From: Panulirus ornatus
Taxonomy: Eukaryota > Arthropoda > Malacostraca > Decapoda > Palinuridae
Length of the DNA stretch: 64,000 nucleotides
Reading direction: 5' to 3'
NCBI RefSeq assembly: GCF_036320965.1
Contig: NC_092255.1
Span: 17,688,063 to 17,752,062, forward strand
A model generated the notes under the pieces. It ran no database searches. It saw nothing but the letters and a program-made list of their open reading frames with translations, and was not told the origin of the DNA. Shown here piece after piece: positions 47,758-64,000 of this stretch (its first letter is position 1; every line of letters begins with the position of its first letter). Both the position numbers and the translations under genes were made by a program.

Positions 47758-47832
<75 letters not shown>
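47743..47832. repeat. (GA)n microsatellite
   Basis: GA run, interrupted at its left end, then pure for about 65 bp. Confidence 0.97.
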
Positions 47833-47836
<4 letters not shown>

Positions 47837-48070
47837 CACACCACCACCACGCAGGTTGGACACATGGAATAACCTAACTATAAACACTGCAAAACAATCT
47901 TTTTTTTCCATCAATCTGTTCTAAATTCGTCTTCAGTTGCGGACGCGCACACACAGGGGGGGCGGCGCGGCGGGGGTAGACTCTGTAGCGTCGTGCAACG
48001 CGGGCGATTCCAGACAGCGATCGAACTTCCTTAATTGGTCGGTATTCCCAGTAACGAACCTTCAAGCCAA

Positions 48071-48074
<4 letters not shown>

Positions 48075-48141
<67 letters not shown>
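48075..48141. repeat. (CT)n microsatellite
   Basis: Pure CT run of about 65 bp. It is inverted relative to the GA run 240 bp upstream. Confidence 0.98.
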
Positions 48142-48478
48142 AGTGGACTTGAATACACAGGCCTTTAGGGTCAGGCACTGGCTGACGTACGAATAACGGC
48201 GGTCACCATCCGACTTCTCCTCGACGTCTTCTTGCGTCTTGCAGAGAGCTCCTGGTGGTCCGGCGCCCTCGACTGCAGCAGCTCATGGCACCGCCTGGCA
48301 CCCCCTCCTCTGGCACGGTAGAAAACCCCTCGTGACAACCTGGCGTGCTCCGGCAGCCTCACGACGCGGCTAGTCGTGGGAAAAAAAACTGTACATCATC
48401 GATATAAAACACCACGGGGTCGATGCAGGACTAGCCGGTAACTGCAGCTGCTGGATAACTGGTTGGTTATGCGTATAC
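48142..48478. other. unique spacer
   Basis: About 340 bp; no gene recognised. Confidence 0.4.
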
Positions 48479-48960
48479 CACCTTACGATGGTTTGGGAGG
48501 TCTTCTACCCCCCACACAGCTTGGTCTGGGACCTTGACTTACTTTACGTATGCCTTACGATGGTTTGGGAGGTCTTCTACCCCCACACAGCTGGGTCTGG
48601 GACCTTACCTTACCTTACGTATACCTTACGATGGTTTGGGAGGTCCTCTACTCCCCACACAGCAAGGTCTGAGACCTTACCTTACCTTACGTATACCTTA
48701 CGATGGTCTGGGAGGTCTTCTACCCCCACGCAGCTGGGTCTGGGACCTTACCTTACCTTACGTATACCTTACGATGGTCTGGGAGGTCTTCTACCCCCAC
48801 ACAGCTGGGTCTGGGACCTTGACTTACTTTACGTATGCCTTACGATGGTTTGGGAGGTCTTCTACCCCCACACAGCTGGGTCTGGGACCTTACCTTACCT
48901 TACGTATACCTTACGATGGTTTGGGAGGTCTTCTACCCCCACACAACTGGGTTTGGAACT
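48479..48960. repeat. 71-bp minisatellite
   Basis: Nearly seven units with CTTACGATGGTTTGGGAGGT, CCCCACACAGCTGGGTCTGG and CCTTACCTTACCTTACGTAT. A CCTTGACTTACTTTACGTATG variant appears in two units five unit-lengths apart, suggesting a block duplication. Confidence 0.95.
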
Positions 48961-49440
48961 AAGCTGAGCTGACGTCTTCCTACTCCGCTCAGTCAAGCTG
49001 TCGGGGGCCAAAGCCTGCTAGCAGATCCCCTGGCAGGCCTGAGCCAGCAGATCCACTGGCCGGACTGAGCCAGCACATCCTCTGGCTGGCCCGACATACC
49101 ATACAAGTACACCAATCCTCGTCTTGCTCTCCACAGACGAGACCACCGGTCACCCGTCCATTTCATCTCGCCAAGTACCTAGGCTATCCTCCCCCTTACT
49201 CCAACCCCCCCCCCCCCTTAAAGACCGTCATCCATCTCACCCAAAAGGACCCTCGATCTCCTCCCGAGAACAAATGGCTGTCATCCATCTCGTCCACCCG
49301 TCTCTCACTTGATGCACCCACCCTCCTTCCCTGCCTGAGCTTCAGCCACCTGGGGGGAAGGGGGGGAGGGGGTTGGATGGACCAAACAGATAGCACCTGT
49401 TACTTTAATCACTCCATTTACCAGTAGCGTTGGGGGGGAA

Positions 49441-49442
<2 letters not shown>
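48961..49442. other. unique spacer
   Basis: About 480 bp; diverged CCTGAGCCAGCAGATCC words near 49020-49090. No gene recognised. Confidence 0.45.

Positions 49443-49503
<61 letters not shown>
49443..49503. repeat. (CA)n microsatellite
   Basis: Pure CA run of about 60 bp. Confidence 0.98.
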
Positions 49504-49504
<1 letters not shown>

Positions 49505-49705
49505 TTAAAAATAAACAAACCAGCGGGTGTTTTTGACGGCGACCGGACCATAGTGTAAACCGTGTTAGAGGAAGGGGGAGGATGATGGATTAATCTCATG
49601 GACTGAAACATCACGTATCTGGTTGCTGTGAAGTCCGGCTGGCAGATAACTACGATACAAAAAAAAAAAAAAAAGAATTGACGCTGGAAGAACAGGGGGG
49701 AAAAA

Positions 49706-49805
49706 AAATTGCTGCTGTTGTGTAATATACGCCGAATTGACGCTGCTGCTGTTGTGTGATATACGCCATATTGACGCTGCTGCTGTGGTGTGATATACGC
49801 CGCCT
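49706..49805. repeat. about 33-bp tandem repeat, three copies
   Basis: Units share TTGACGCTGCTGCTGTTGTG and GATATACGCC. Confidence 0.9.
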
Positions 49806-50214
49806 GGGCAAAAAGCCTCTGGTATAGGTGACCAATGGCGTCACGGTTCTCAAAAATAAAAAAAACTGCGTCGCTACGCAATTCATTGAGACAAAAGGTG
49901 GGAGACGGATATACACAACGTCTTGATACACGGACCACACAACACGGAGTTATAAGTTCAAGCTATCTACAACAACGCACTCTAATAAAAGTGACGAAAA
50001 TAGGACCCACAATTATTTTTTCTTTTTCGCATCACAGCTCTACGTGCACGACACCAGGCGGGCACACACACGCACGGAAAATTCATCGGGGGTGGGAACT
50101 CAAACAGAAGAAGAACAAAACACAAAATTACAAAGAGACACGACTCATGCCTTCCGCCAAGACACACTGGGAGTGTCCAGCGTACACTCTGTGACGACTG
50201 GGTGACCCCTGGAT

Positions 50215-50216
<2 letters not shown>
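49806..50216. other. unique spacer
   Basis: About 410 bp; a plus frame from 49835 is open for 119 codons but shows no recognised motif. Confidence 0.4.

Positions 50217-50258
<42 letters not shown>
50217..50258. repeat. (GT)n microsatellite
   Basis: Pure GT run of about 40 bp. Confidence 0.97.
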
Positions 50259-50259
<1 letters not shown>

Positions 50260-50344
50260 GAAGGTCTGGCTCGACAATCGACGCGGGAGAAGGTGAAAAA
50301 AACCAATGGTGTGTGTGTGTGTGTGTCCGTATACACGAAATAGA

Positions 50345-50715
50345 CTTCAATAGAGAGCACAGGTGTGCCTTAAGTACATGCTATAGATCTACACAGATAG
50401 CACAGGTGTGCCTTAAGTACATGCTATAGATCTATACAGTTAGCACAGGTGTGCCTTAAGTACATGCTATAGATCTATACAGTTAGCACAGGTGTGCCTT
50501 AAGTACATGCTATAGATCTATACAGTTAGCACAGGTGTGCCTTAAGTACATGCTATAGATCTATACAGTCAGCACAGGTGTGCCTTAAGTACATGCTATA
50601 GATCTATACAGTTAGCACAGGTGTGCCTTAAGTACATGCTATAGATCTATACAGTCAGCACAGGTGTGCCTTAAGTACATGCTATAGATCTATACAGTTA
50701 GCATAGGTGTGCTTT
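50345..50715. repeat. 43-bp minisatellite
   Basis: About eight nearly identical units of AGCACAGGTGTGCCTTAAGT, ACATGCTATAGATCTATACA and GTT/GTC. The GTT/GTC difference alternates late in the array. High identity points to recent expansion. Confidence 0.96.
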
Positions 50716-50837
50716 GTGGTGCTTGAGCGTGAAAACCTCCGTCTCCCCCCAGAGTGATGGCGGGCGGGGGTGGGTGTCGTCACCCCACCTGCTCCACAGT
50801 CAACAGCAGGGTGTTACCGTGAGGTCTCACTGATCAT

Positions 50838-50838
50838 G

Positions 50839-50933
<95 letters not shown>
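50838..50933. repeat. (GA)n microsatellite
   Basis: Pure GA run of about 95 bp. Confidence 0.98.
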
Positions 50934-50935
<2 letters not shown>

Positions 50936-51076
50936 CTGTCAGCGTGTGGGAGGACACATACCTCGACACACAGCTCGAACCCGTCGCATCCCGGCCCCTT
51001 CCTCAGGGCACCTCACCTTAAAGACGCTCGGCAGATTAATTCAATCTTGATCAAACTTTTCGGGATAAACTCAGGA

Positions 51077-51160
<84 letters not shown>
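51077..51160. repeat. (GA)n microsatellite
   Basis: Pure GA run of about 82 bp. Confidence 0.98.
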
Positions 51161-51161
<1 letters not shown>

Positions 51162-51446
51162 TTATGGGAGTTAATTACGAAGGTAATGTTACTGGGGAGT
51201 TTCACTGGGGGGGAGGGAGGAAAACTAACTGGCTAGGTGATGGTAATCACCCGGGATGGAGGACGGGGTTATGGGAGGGGATGGGGTTGCTATGGGTGCT
51301 CGGTGTACGGCAGTGAGGGGATGGTAGCGACACGTTACGAGTGGGAGGGTGGAGGATGGGGTTAGGAGGAGAGGCAGAAGATGGGTGGGGGGAGAGAGAG
51401 GGAAGAGAGGAGAAGAAGAGTGGAGAGGAGGGAATGGGGCTATGGC

Positions 51447-51447
<1 letters not shown>
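51161..51447. other. G-rich spacer
   Basis: G/A-rich, words such as GGGATGGAGGACGGGGTTATG and GGGTGGAGGATGGGGTTAG suggest a diverged duplication. No gene recognised. Confidence 0.45.
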
Positions 51448-51517
<70 letters not shown>

Positions 51518-51534
51518 AACAAGATATTAGGGAC

Positions 51535-51626
<92 letters not shown>
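51448..51626. repeat. two (GA)n runs
   Basis: Pure GA runs at about 51449-51514 and 51535-51625 separated by 20 bp. Confidence 0.98.
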
Positions 51627-51627
<1 letters not shown>

Positions 51628-51804
51628 TCTGAGGTACGTAGACTCTCCCCCCACCTCACCATCATCAATTTGAGGAGAGGTTACAGATGAGGGGCGTCCG
51701 GCGAGCTAGGGTAGAACAGGCGGGCGGCCAGGAGCAACTCAACTACTTTGGTAATGACTTCCAACACTGAGGAGGGGAGAGTGAGTGAGTCCCTCCTCCC
51801 TCCT

Positions 51805-51805
<1 letters not shown>

Positions 51806-51844
<39 letters not shown>
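51806..51844. repeat. (CA)n microsatellite
   Basis: Pure CA run of about 38 bp. Confidence 0.97.
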
Positions 51845-51846
<2 letters not shown>

Positions 51847-53344
51847 CAACCTTCTCTCACGCCAGGTCCTCCATGCGACACCGAGCCATCACACTACCCC
51901 AAGCCACAGATCTCACCTTGGGGTCTTCCACTCAACCCCCCCACCCTGTCACTCTCCCACGTCGGTGTACTGTACCTCTGTGCGCTCTCTACTTGCCTCC
52001 GCCTGCCACCTAGCCACTTGTCCCTCACCCACACCCTCACTGAAACGCTCTGTCCATAAATATCTAGACAATAAATATCCTAAAAACTTGAACAAGACTT
52101 AAGAATCTAGACATACCTACACGCTACTTCCACGCTTGATCTCTCCACCATCGCAACCCTCACGCTAAATCCCACGTCAGGTCTCCCATGTACACACGAC
52201 CCCCTCACGCTACTCCCTTCCACCAGCCATGCTCCTGGCGTTACGTCCTCCACGCCACAACACACCCACGCTGCTCATCCACCCTGTTGTAAGCTGAAGC
52301 TGAGGGGGATAGGAGGGAGGGGAGGAAAGTCTGTACCACTGCCAGCCAGCGGTTACGACGATGCTCACAGCACAGGAGACAGGTGCCCCTAGGATGATGG
52401 TCCTCCTGGTCTCCGCGTACGGCACAGGGAGATGGGCAAGACCCTGGCGGTATCCTACGTCTGATGTCCAGCGACATCTCATGACTTCCGGATACCCTAC
52501 CCTCATCACTGCCCAGTGCAAGGCCATCTAGAAGCACTGTCGTAACCAATCCACAGTTGCAGCATCTCCAGCGCACGGGAGCCGTGCCGTCCACGTTCCA
52601 CTGCTGGGTGAGTAACACCACCCCCCCATCACCCCAAAAACCCAATTTCATCCCATTTTAGAAAGAGAGGAAAAAAGAGACACACGACATCTCCTCTTTC
52701 CACCTCACCTCGAACACACCACTCTCTATCTCCATCCGCTGACTGACACACACACACGGGCGCTCCCGTCACTTGGAAAAACTTCTTCCTCCTCCCTCTC
52801 CTTTCCCCCCTCTCTCTCTCCACCCCAACACGCTATCAAGACGTCCTTCCATTAGCAATCAAGAGCCACTTTAATTTCACAGGCTCCCTAGTTACAGAGC
52901 CGCCCGTCACCCGTCAGGAGATACCGTGTCAGCTGCTCCTCCTCCTCCTGTGCCATCGACCAAGAGCCTTCAAGTACCCACGGCCACGTCTGTGTTCCCC
53001 AGTCCATCAACACCCTGGCGCTGCCTCCTGGTTCAGTACCAAGCCACGATCTACCACCCATCGTCCACACCCCGCCCGCACCTACGGGTGTGGCGCTTTT
53101 TTTACACTTGGAAAATAATATTTTCAGTCTGTAAAAAAACAAAAAAACAAAAAAAACTAGAAAAATAAATGTCTCCCGGGCCAGACCCAAAACACTCACC
53201 CTCAGACTTCCCCCTCAAGCTGGCCACAGCTGGCACTCCAGTTCAGCATGTATGGCAGCGCGAGGGAAGGGAGCAGGAAGGGAAAGAAGAAGAGAGGGAG
53301 GATAACCTTTATGTGAGGTCGTTAGCGAGTGTGTGCCTCGGGGG
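51845..53344. other. unique region, 1.5 kb
   Basis: Non-repetitive. Minus-strand frames of 105 and 136 codons around 52210-52651 have varied composition but no motif I recognise and no clear exon boundaries. A-rich AAAAAACAAAAAAAC near 53135-53160. Confidence 0.45.
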
Positions 53345-53347
53345 TAA

Positions 53348-53419
<72 letters not shown>
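53345..53419. repeat. (GA)n microsatellite
   Basis: Pure GA run of about 72 bp. Confidence 0.98.
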
Positions 53420-53422
<3 letters not shown>

Positions 53423-53821
53423 TGTTCTCTCGCCTGCGCTGGCCTCCGAGTGTGGGGCGGTACTCAGGTGTCTGTGGAACTGTAGACCTGACTCTTACAT
53501 AGGAAGAGAGGGAGGAGGGAGAGAAAGACGAGCGACTGAAGGGCATTCAGCAGTTTCGCTTTAAGTGGCGGAGAAAAGGGAGTTGTCATAACGGTCACTC
53601 CTCGTGCGGCGGGTCACCGCACGGAAGCTATGGGAAGCTGCCGCCACACGCGTCCCGCGGGTCCGCTTCATGGAGGATGGGGACGCATGCAGGGCAGATG
53701 CTCAACGAGATCAACGGCCGATGTAGTACATGGTCTTCCGTGACTGACAAAACATGCTGGCAGACGACAGAATGGTGAAACGTGAATGCATATGAAACAC
53801 TAGATGTGCTGATCACAGACG
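53420..53821. other. unique spacer
   Basis: About 400 bp; no gene recognised. Confidence 0.4.
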
Positions 53822-54160
53822 GACATAAGTGTGGGAGGTGAGGTAAGGGAGGTAAGTGTGGGAGGTGAGGTAAGTATGGGAGGTGAGGTAAGGGAGGAGG
53901 TAAGTGTGGGAAGTGAGGTAAGGGAGGAGGTAAGTGTGGGAGGTGAGGTAAGGGAGGAGGTAAGTGTGGGAGGTGAGGTAAGGGAGGGCGTAAGTGAGGG
54001 AGGTGAGGTAAGGGAGGAGGTAAGTGTGGAAGGTGAGGTAAGGGAGGAGGTAAGTGTGGGAGGTGAGGTAAAGGAGGAGGTAAGTGTGTGGGGAGGTTAG
54101 CAAGGGAGGTCAGTGTGGGAGGTTAGCAAGGGAGGAAGGCCAGTGTGGGAGGTCAGCGTG
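53822..54160. repeat. 30-bp minisatellite rich in GAGGTAAG
   Basis: About nine units of GAGGTAAGTGTGGGAGGTGA plus GGTAAGGGAG, fading on the right into CAGTGTGGGAGGT copies. Each unit has two donor-like GAG/GTAAG words. Confidence 0.94.
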
Positions 54161-54599
54161 GGAGGGGAGCACCTGGGCGATATCCGTGTGGGAGGTTCGC
54201 AACAGGGAGGAGCCGATGCATGGGAGATGAGTGAGGAAGAGCGAGCGGTGTTGGTCCGCCGGGCCTGTGAAAAATGTAGTCAGTGTGGGAGGTCAATATA
54301 GGGGGTGGGAGGGGGGGGCGAGGTCATCGACAGAAGGTGGATAATGGATTATGAATGTGGGAGGTGTGTGGGGGTGGTGGGAGGCCACTGTACAGGATGG
54401 TCAGCTGAGTCAGTCAGGTACGTGGAGAGGTCAGAGTATAAGGACGAGTTAAAAAAAGAAAAGAATTTAGCCACATACTTAACCTCATCCCTCCCGTGGT
54501 CCCCCGCCCCTCGTAAGCGCAAAGGCACTGACAACATCTTCCCCACCAGGACCAAAAGGAAACCTGATGGCCACGCTGGAGGCCTGGAGGTCTGAGGGA
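54161..54599. other. spacer with short basic open frame
   Basis: Diverged GTGTGGGAGGT copies continue to about 54370. The plus frame ending at 54595 reads SLPWSPAPRKRKGTDNIFP followed by TRTKRKPDGH, with two basic clusters, but neither a start nor an acceptor is convincing. Confidence 0.35.
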
Positions 54600-55345
54600 C
54601 GCTGGAGGCCTGGAAAGGATGGAAGCTCTGGAAAGGAGGAAGCTCTGGAAAAGAGGAAGCTCTGGAAATGAGGAAGCTCTGGGAAGGTGGAAGCTCTGGA
54701 AAGGAGGAAGCTCTGGATAGGTGGAAGCTCTGGAAAGGAGGAAGCTCTGGAAAAGAGGAAGCTCTGGAAATGAGGAAGCTCTGGAAAGGAGGAAGCTCTG
54801 GAAAGGAGGGAAGCTCTGGAAAGGAGGAAGCTCTGAAAAGGAGGGAAGCTCAGGAAAGGAGGAAGCTCTGGATAGGTGGAAGCTCTGGAAAGGAGGAAGC
54901 TCTGGAAAGGAGGAAGCTTAGGAAAAGAGGAAGCTCTGGAAAGGAGGAAGCTCTGGAAAGGAGGAAGCTCAGGAAAAGAGGAAGCTCTGGAAAGGAGGAA
55001 GCTCTGGATAAGTGGAAGCTCTGAAAAGGTAGAAGCTCTGGAAAGGAGAAAGCTCTGGAAAGGAGGGAAGCTCAGGAAAAGAGGAAGCTCCGGAAGGATG
55101 GAAGCTCTGGAAAGGTGGAAGCTCTGGAAAGGTGGAAGCTCCGGAAGGATGGAAGCTCTGGAAAGGTGGAAGCTCTGGAAAGGAGAAAGCTCTGGAAAGG
55201 TGGAAGCTCTGGAAAGGGGGGGAAGCTTTGGAAAGGAGGAAGCTCTGGATAAGTGGAAACTCTGAAAAGGTAGAAGCTCTGGAAAGGAGAAGGCTCTGGA
55301 AAGGAGGGAAGCTCTGGAAAGGAGGAAGCTCTGCATTAATACCCC
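54600..55345. repeat. 17-bp minisatellite
   Basis: About 43 units of GGAAGCTCTGGAAAGGA with point variants (TCAGGAAA, TCCGGAAG, TCTGGATA). Variant clusters such as CTGGATAGGTGGAAGCTC and CTGGATAAGTGGAA recur, indicating block duplications. Confidence 0.96.
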
Positions 55346-55823
55346 AGGTAATGGCCGAAGGGTTGTACAAAAGAAAGAGTAGGGCTTCAGGTGAACTCTA
55401 GATGGGCTGCAGAGAATCAGATAAAAGACGGGGGTCTAGGACGAGGTGGAAGGAACCAACTGGAAAGAGATGATGATGAGGGGGTTGAAGGGACGGGAGA
55501 AAGGAAAAGAAGCAGTTTAGAGGGCAGAGGGAAGAGGGAGGATATTGGCAAAAAAAAAAAAAAAAAAAAAAGGTGAAGGGAGTGGGAAGCGTGACTGTAA
55601 GGCGAGTTAAGGTGTATGGACCACTTCCTTTCGTCCTGTGTCACTGTCTATGAACTCCTGGGCTTAAGCACGTCGCTTTCCCCGTCTGTGGCAGGTTGCT
55701 GAGGGGCAGCTAGTGCAGCAGATGGCTGGCTGTTGGGGGGAGGGTAAGTGGTGAAGCAGATGGTTGGCTGCTGAGGGGAAGCTGGTGCAGAAGATGGCAG
55801 GCTGCAGGGGGGGGGGGGGGTGG

Positions 55824-55828
<5 letters not shown>
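55346..55828. other. spacer with A22 tract
   Basis: A-tract at 55550-55571; GGCTGCWGRGGGRAGCTGGTGCAG-like words recur at 55697-55800 (diverged tandem copies, about 35-55 bp apart). No gene recognised. Confidence 0.5.

Positions 55829-55886
<58 letters not shown>
55829..55886. repeat. (GT)n microsatellite
   Basis: Pure GT run of about 55 bp after a G13 tract. Confidence 0.98.
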
Positions 55887-55889
<3 letters not shown>

Positions 55890-56159
55890 AGGAGATGGCT
55901 GGCTGCAGGAAGGCAGAGTTGGTGCAGATTCTTCAACCCACCTCGACGCATGCTTAAAATCCTGACCAACTATCCATGCGCAGTGAAGGGAAGAGGTGTT
56001 GTTTGCATGATGAATCCCTTCGGGGTAAACAGAGTTGGAGGAGAAGGGGTGAGGACGGAACACGGAGGCAACATCGTAAGACAGAGGTGGGAGGCGTGGT
56101 GAAGACTGGAGGTCGTAGGAGACGTGGGGCCCTGGTGAGCGAAGATGGTTGTGGATGAG
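55887..56159. other. unique spacer
   Basis: Non-repetitive; nothing recognised. Confidence 0.4.
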
Positions 56160-56575
56160 GATGTCAACAGGACAAGGTAAGGTATAGGACCAGGGAGGTA
56201 CGGTGGAAAAGGGAGCAGAAGAAGGTAAGAGATGGGACCAGGGAGGATGACGGAAAGGGCGCAGATGATAAAGAAGGTAAGAGATGGGACCAGGGAGGAT
56301 GACGGAAAGGGCGCAGATGATAAGAGACAGGACCAGGGAGGATGGTGGAAGGGCGAGCAGAAGTAAGCAAGGGATAGGGCCAGGGAGGATGGTGGAAGAG
56401 GGAGGAGCTGAGGCAGGTAAGGGATAGGACCTGGCAGGATAATGGAAGGGAAGCAGAAGATAAGAGACAGGGTTAGGGAGGATGATGGAAGGGGAGCAGA
56501 CGAAGATAAGAGATAGGACCAGGGAGGATGGTAGACAGGGTGGAGAACAAGGTAAGAGATACAGAGCTGGGTGGG
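56160..56575. repeat. diverged 50-60-bp purine-rich repeat
   Basis: Seven to eight units with AAGGTAAGAGATGGGACCAG, GGAGGATGRYGGAA and GGGAGCAGA; spacing is irregular. Several units carry AAG/GTAAGAG. Confidence 0.85.
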
Positions 56576-57100
56576 GGACTGAACACTAGGGAGGATGGAA
56601 GGAGGTGGCACGGAGTGGATGATTGTGGACGGACGACATCTGATGTTGTGGATGTCTGCACAGGACCTAAAAGTCCTTCTGTACCTTTTTGCATGAAAAA
56701 GATACATAAAAAAAAGCTAACAACCACTAAAATAGTTACATAATTCGACTTTCTATATAAAAAGAAAGACATCTACTAAAACCATCTCTATAAAAATCAT
56801 GGACTTTGGCATGCTTTTTAACATAAATCATCACGCATCTCTTTACATCAGAGCTAATTGTCTAAATTCTCTCGCATCCTCTTTTTCCTTTTCCCCTCGA
56901 TTCTTACTAATTCATACGTGACCCCGGGACTCCTAAGTCATATATGCTTGCGCATTCCGTCGTCAGTGCGTACACAGGGCCCAGGGCGACGACGCGCTGC
57001 GCCTGCCGCTGTGTGTGTGTCATGCATACGTACGTACGTGCACATTTCGGCGACGGTCCTCCCTGGCGAGCTGTGTGGCGAAGGCCGAGAGGAAAAAATA
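56576..57100. other. unique spacer, AT-rich centre
   Basis: About 520 bp; no gene recognised. Confidence 0.45.
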
Positions 57101-57211
57101 AAAGGTAAGTAAGGCAAAGGGTAAAAGGTGTAGTAAAGTAAGTAAGGTAATGGGTAAAAGGTGCAGTAAAGTAAGTAAGGTAATGGGTAAAAGGTGTAGT
57201 AAAGTAAGTAA
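57101..57211. repeat. 33-bp minisatellite next to the satellite
   Basis: Three units of GTAAAAGGTGTAGTAAAGTA plus AGTAAGGTAATGG; it ends where satellite sequence begins. Confidence 0.92.

Positions 57212-64000
<6,789 letters not shown>

Noticed and set aside
52210..52651. Minus-strand frames of 105 and 136 codons
   Set aside because: Composition is unremarkable, the two overlap in different frames, and no family or splice support is visible.
54485..54595. Terminal exon with two basic clusters (PRKRKG, TRTKRKP)
   Set aside because: The frame is open only because it is short, with no acceptor I trust upstream; kept as a note in the spacer entry.

Overview
This window looks like gene-poor eukaryotic DNA, most likely from a decapod crustacean. 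The grounds are very dense, long, pure microsatellites ((TA)n, (GA/CT)n, (CA/GT)n, (GGA)n), several tens of unrelated minisatellites, and a non-LTR retrotransposon 3' end of a type I associate with decapod genomes. Species cannot be fixed from the sequence alone. No complete gene, rRNA, bona fide tRNA, CRISPR array or bacterial-type operon is visible. Nearly all long open frames are translations of simple or tandem repeats and are not annotated as genes.

Layout. 0-6 kb: triplet runs and minisatellites of 39, 31, 59, 42 and 45 bp, with a two-unit copy of an 88-bp dispersed repeat. 6-14 kb: two 5'-truncated LINE copies, each embedded in (TA)n, a small element with terminal inverted repeats, and minisatellites of 20, 31, 125, 22, 30 and 40 bp; the 40-bp array spans 1.45 kb. 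14-36 kb: an alternation of (GA)n/(CA)n tracts, short unique spacers and minisatellites, plus the other two loci of the 88-bp repeat; one of these is fused to an exon-like reading frame on the minus strand. 36.6-37.2 kb: a 27-bp array in which ten units carry an 11-nt match to the 5' splice-site consensus (complement of the U1 snRNA 5' end). 37-53 kb: the most unique part, with two weak exon candidates, a tRNA-derived SINE-like fragment and a few minisatellites. 53.8-57.2 kb: purine-rich minisatellites, several again rich in GTAAG.

57.2-63.2 kb is a satellite array with a 328-bp higher-order unit built from four diverged 82-bp monomers, about 18 copies. Its last kilobase accumulates single-base deletions, then runs into 225 A and 596 G, which I read as a sequencing or assembly artefact, not biology.

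There is no gene network to describe. The biological interest lies in repeat architecture: the nested satellite, the splice-signal-bearing minisatellites, the dispersed 88-bp unit joined to a possible exon, and mobile elements sitting inside TA arrays. The three exon candidates rest only on open frame plus splice-site context and are held at low confidence.
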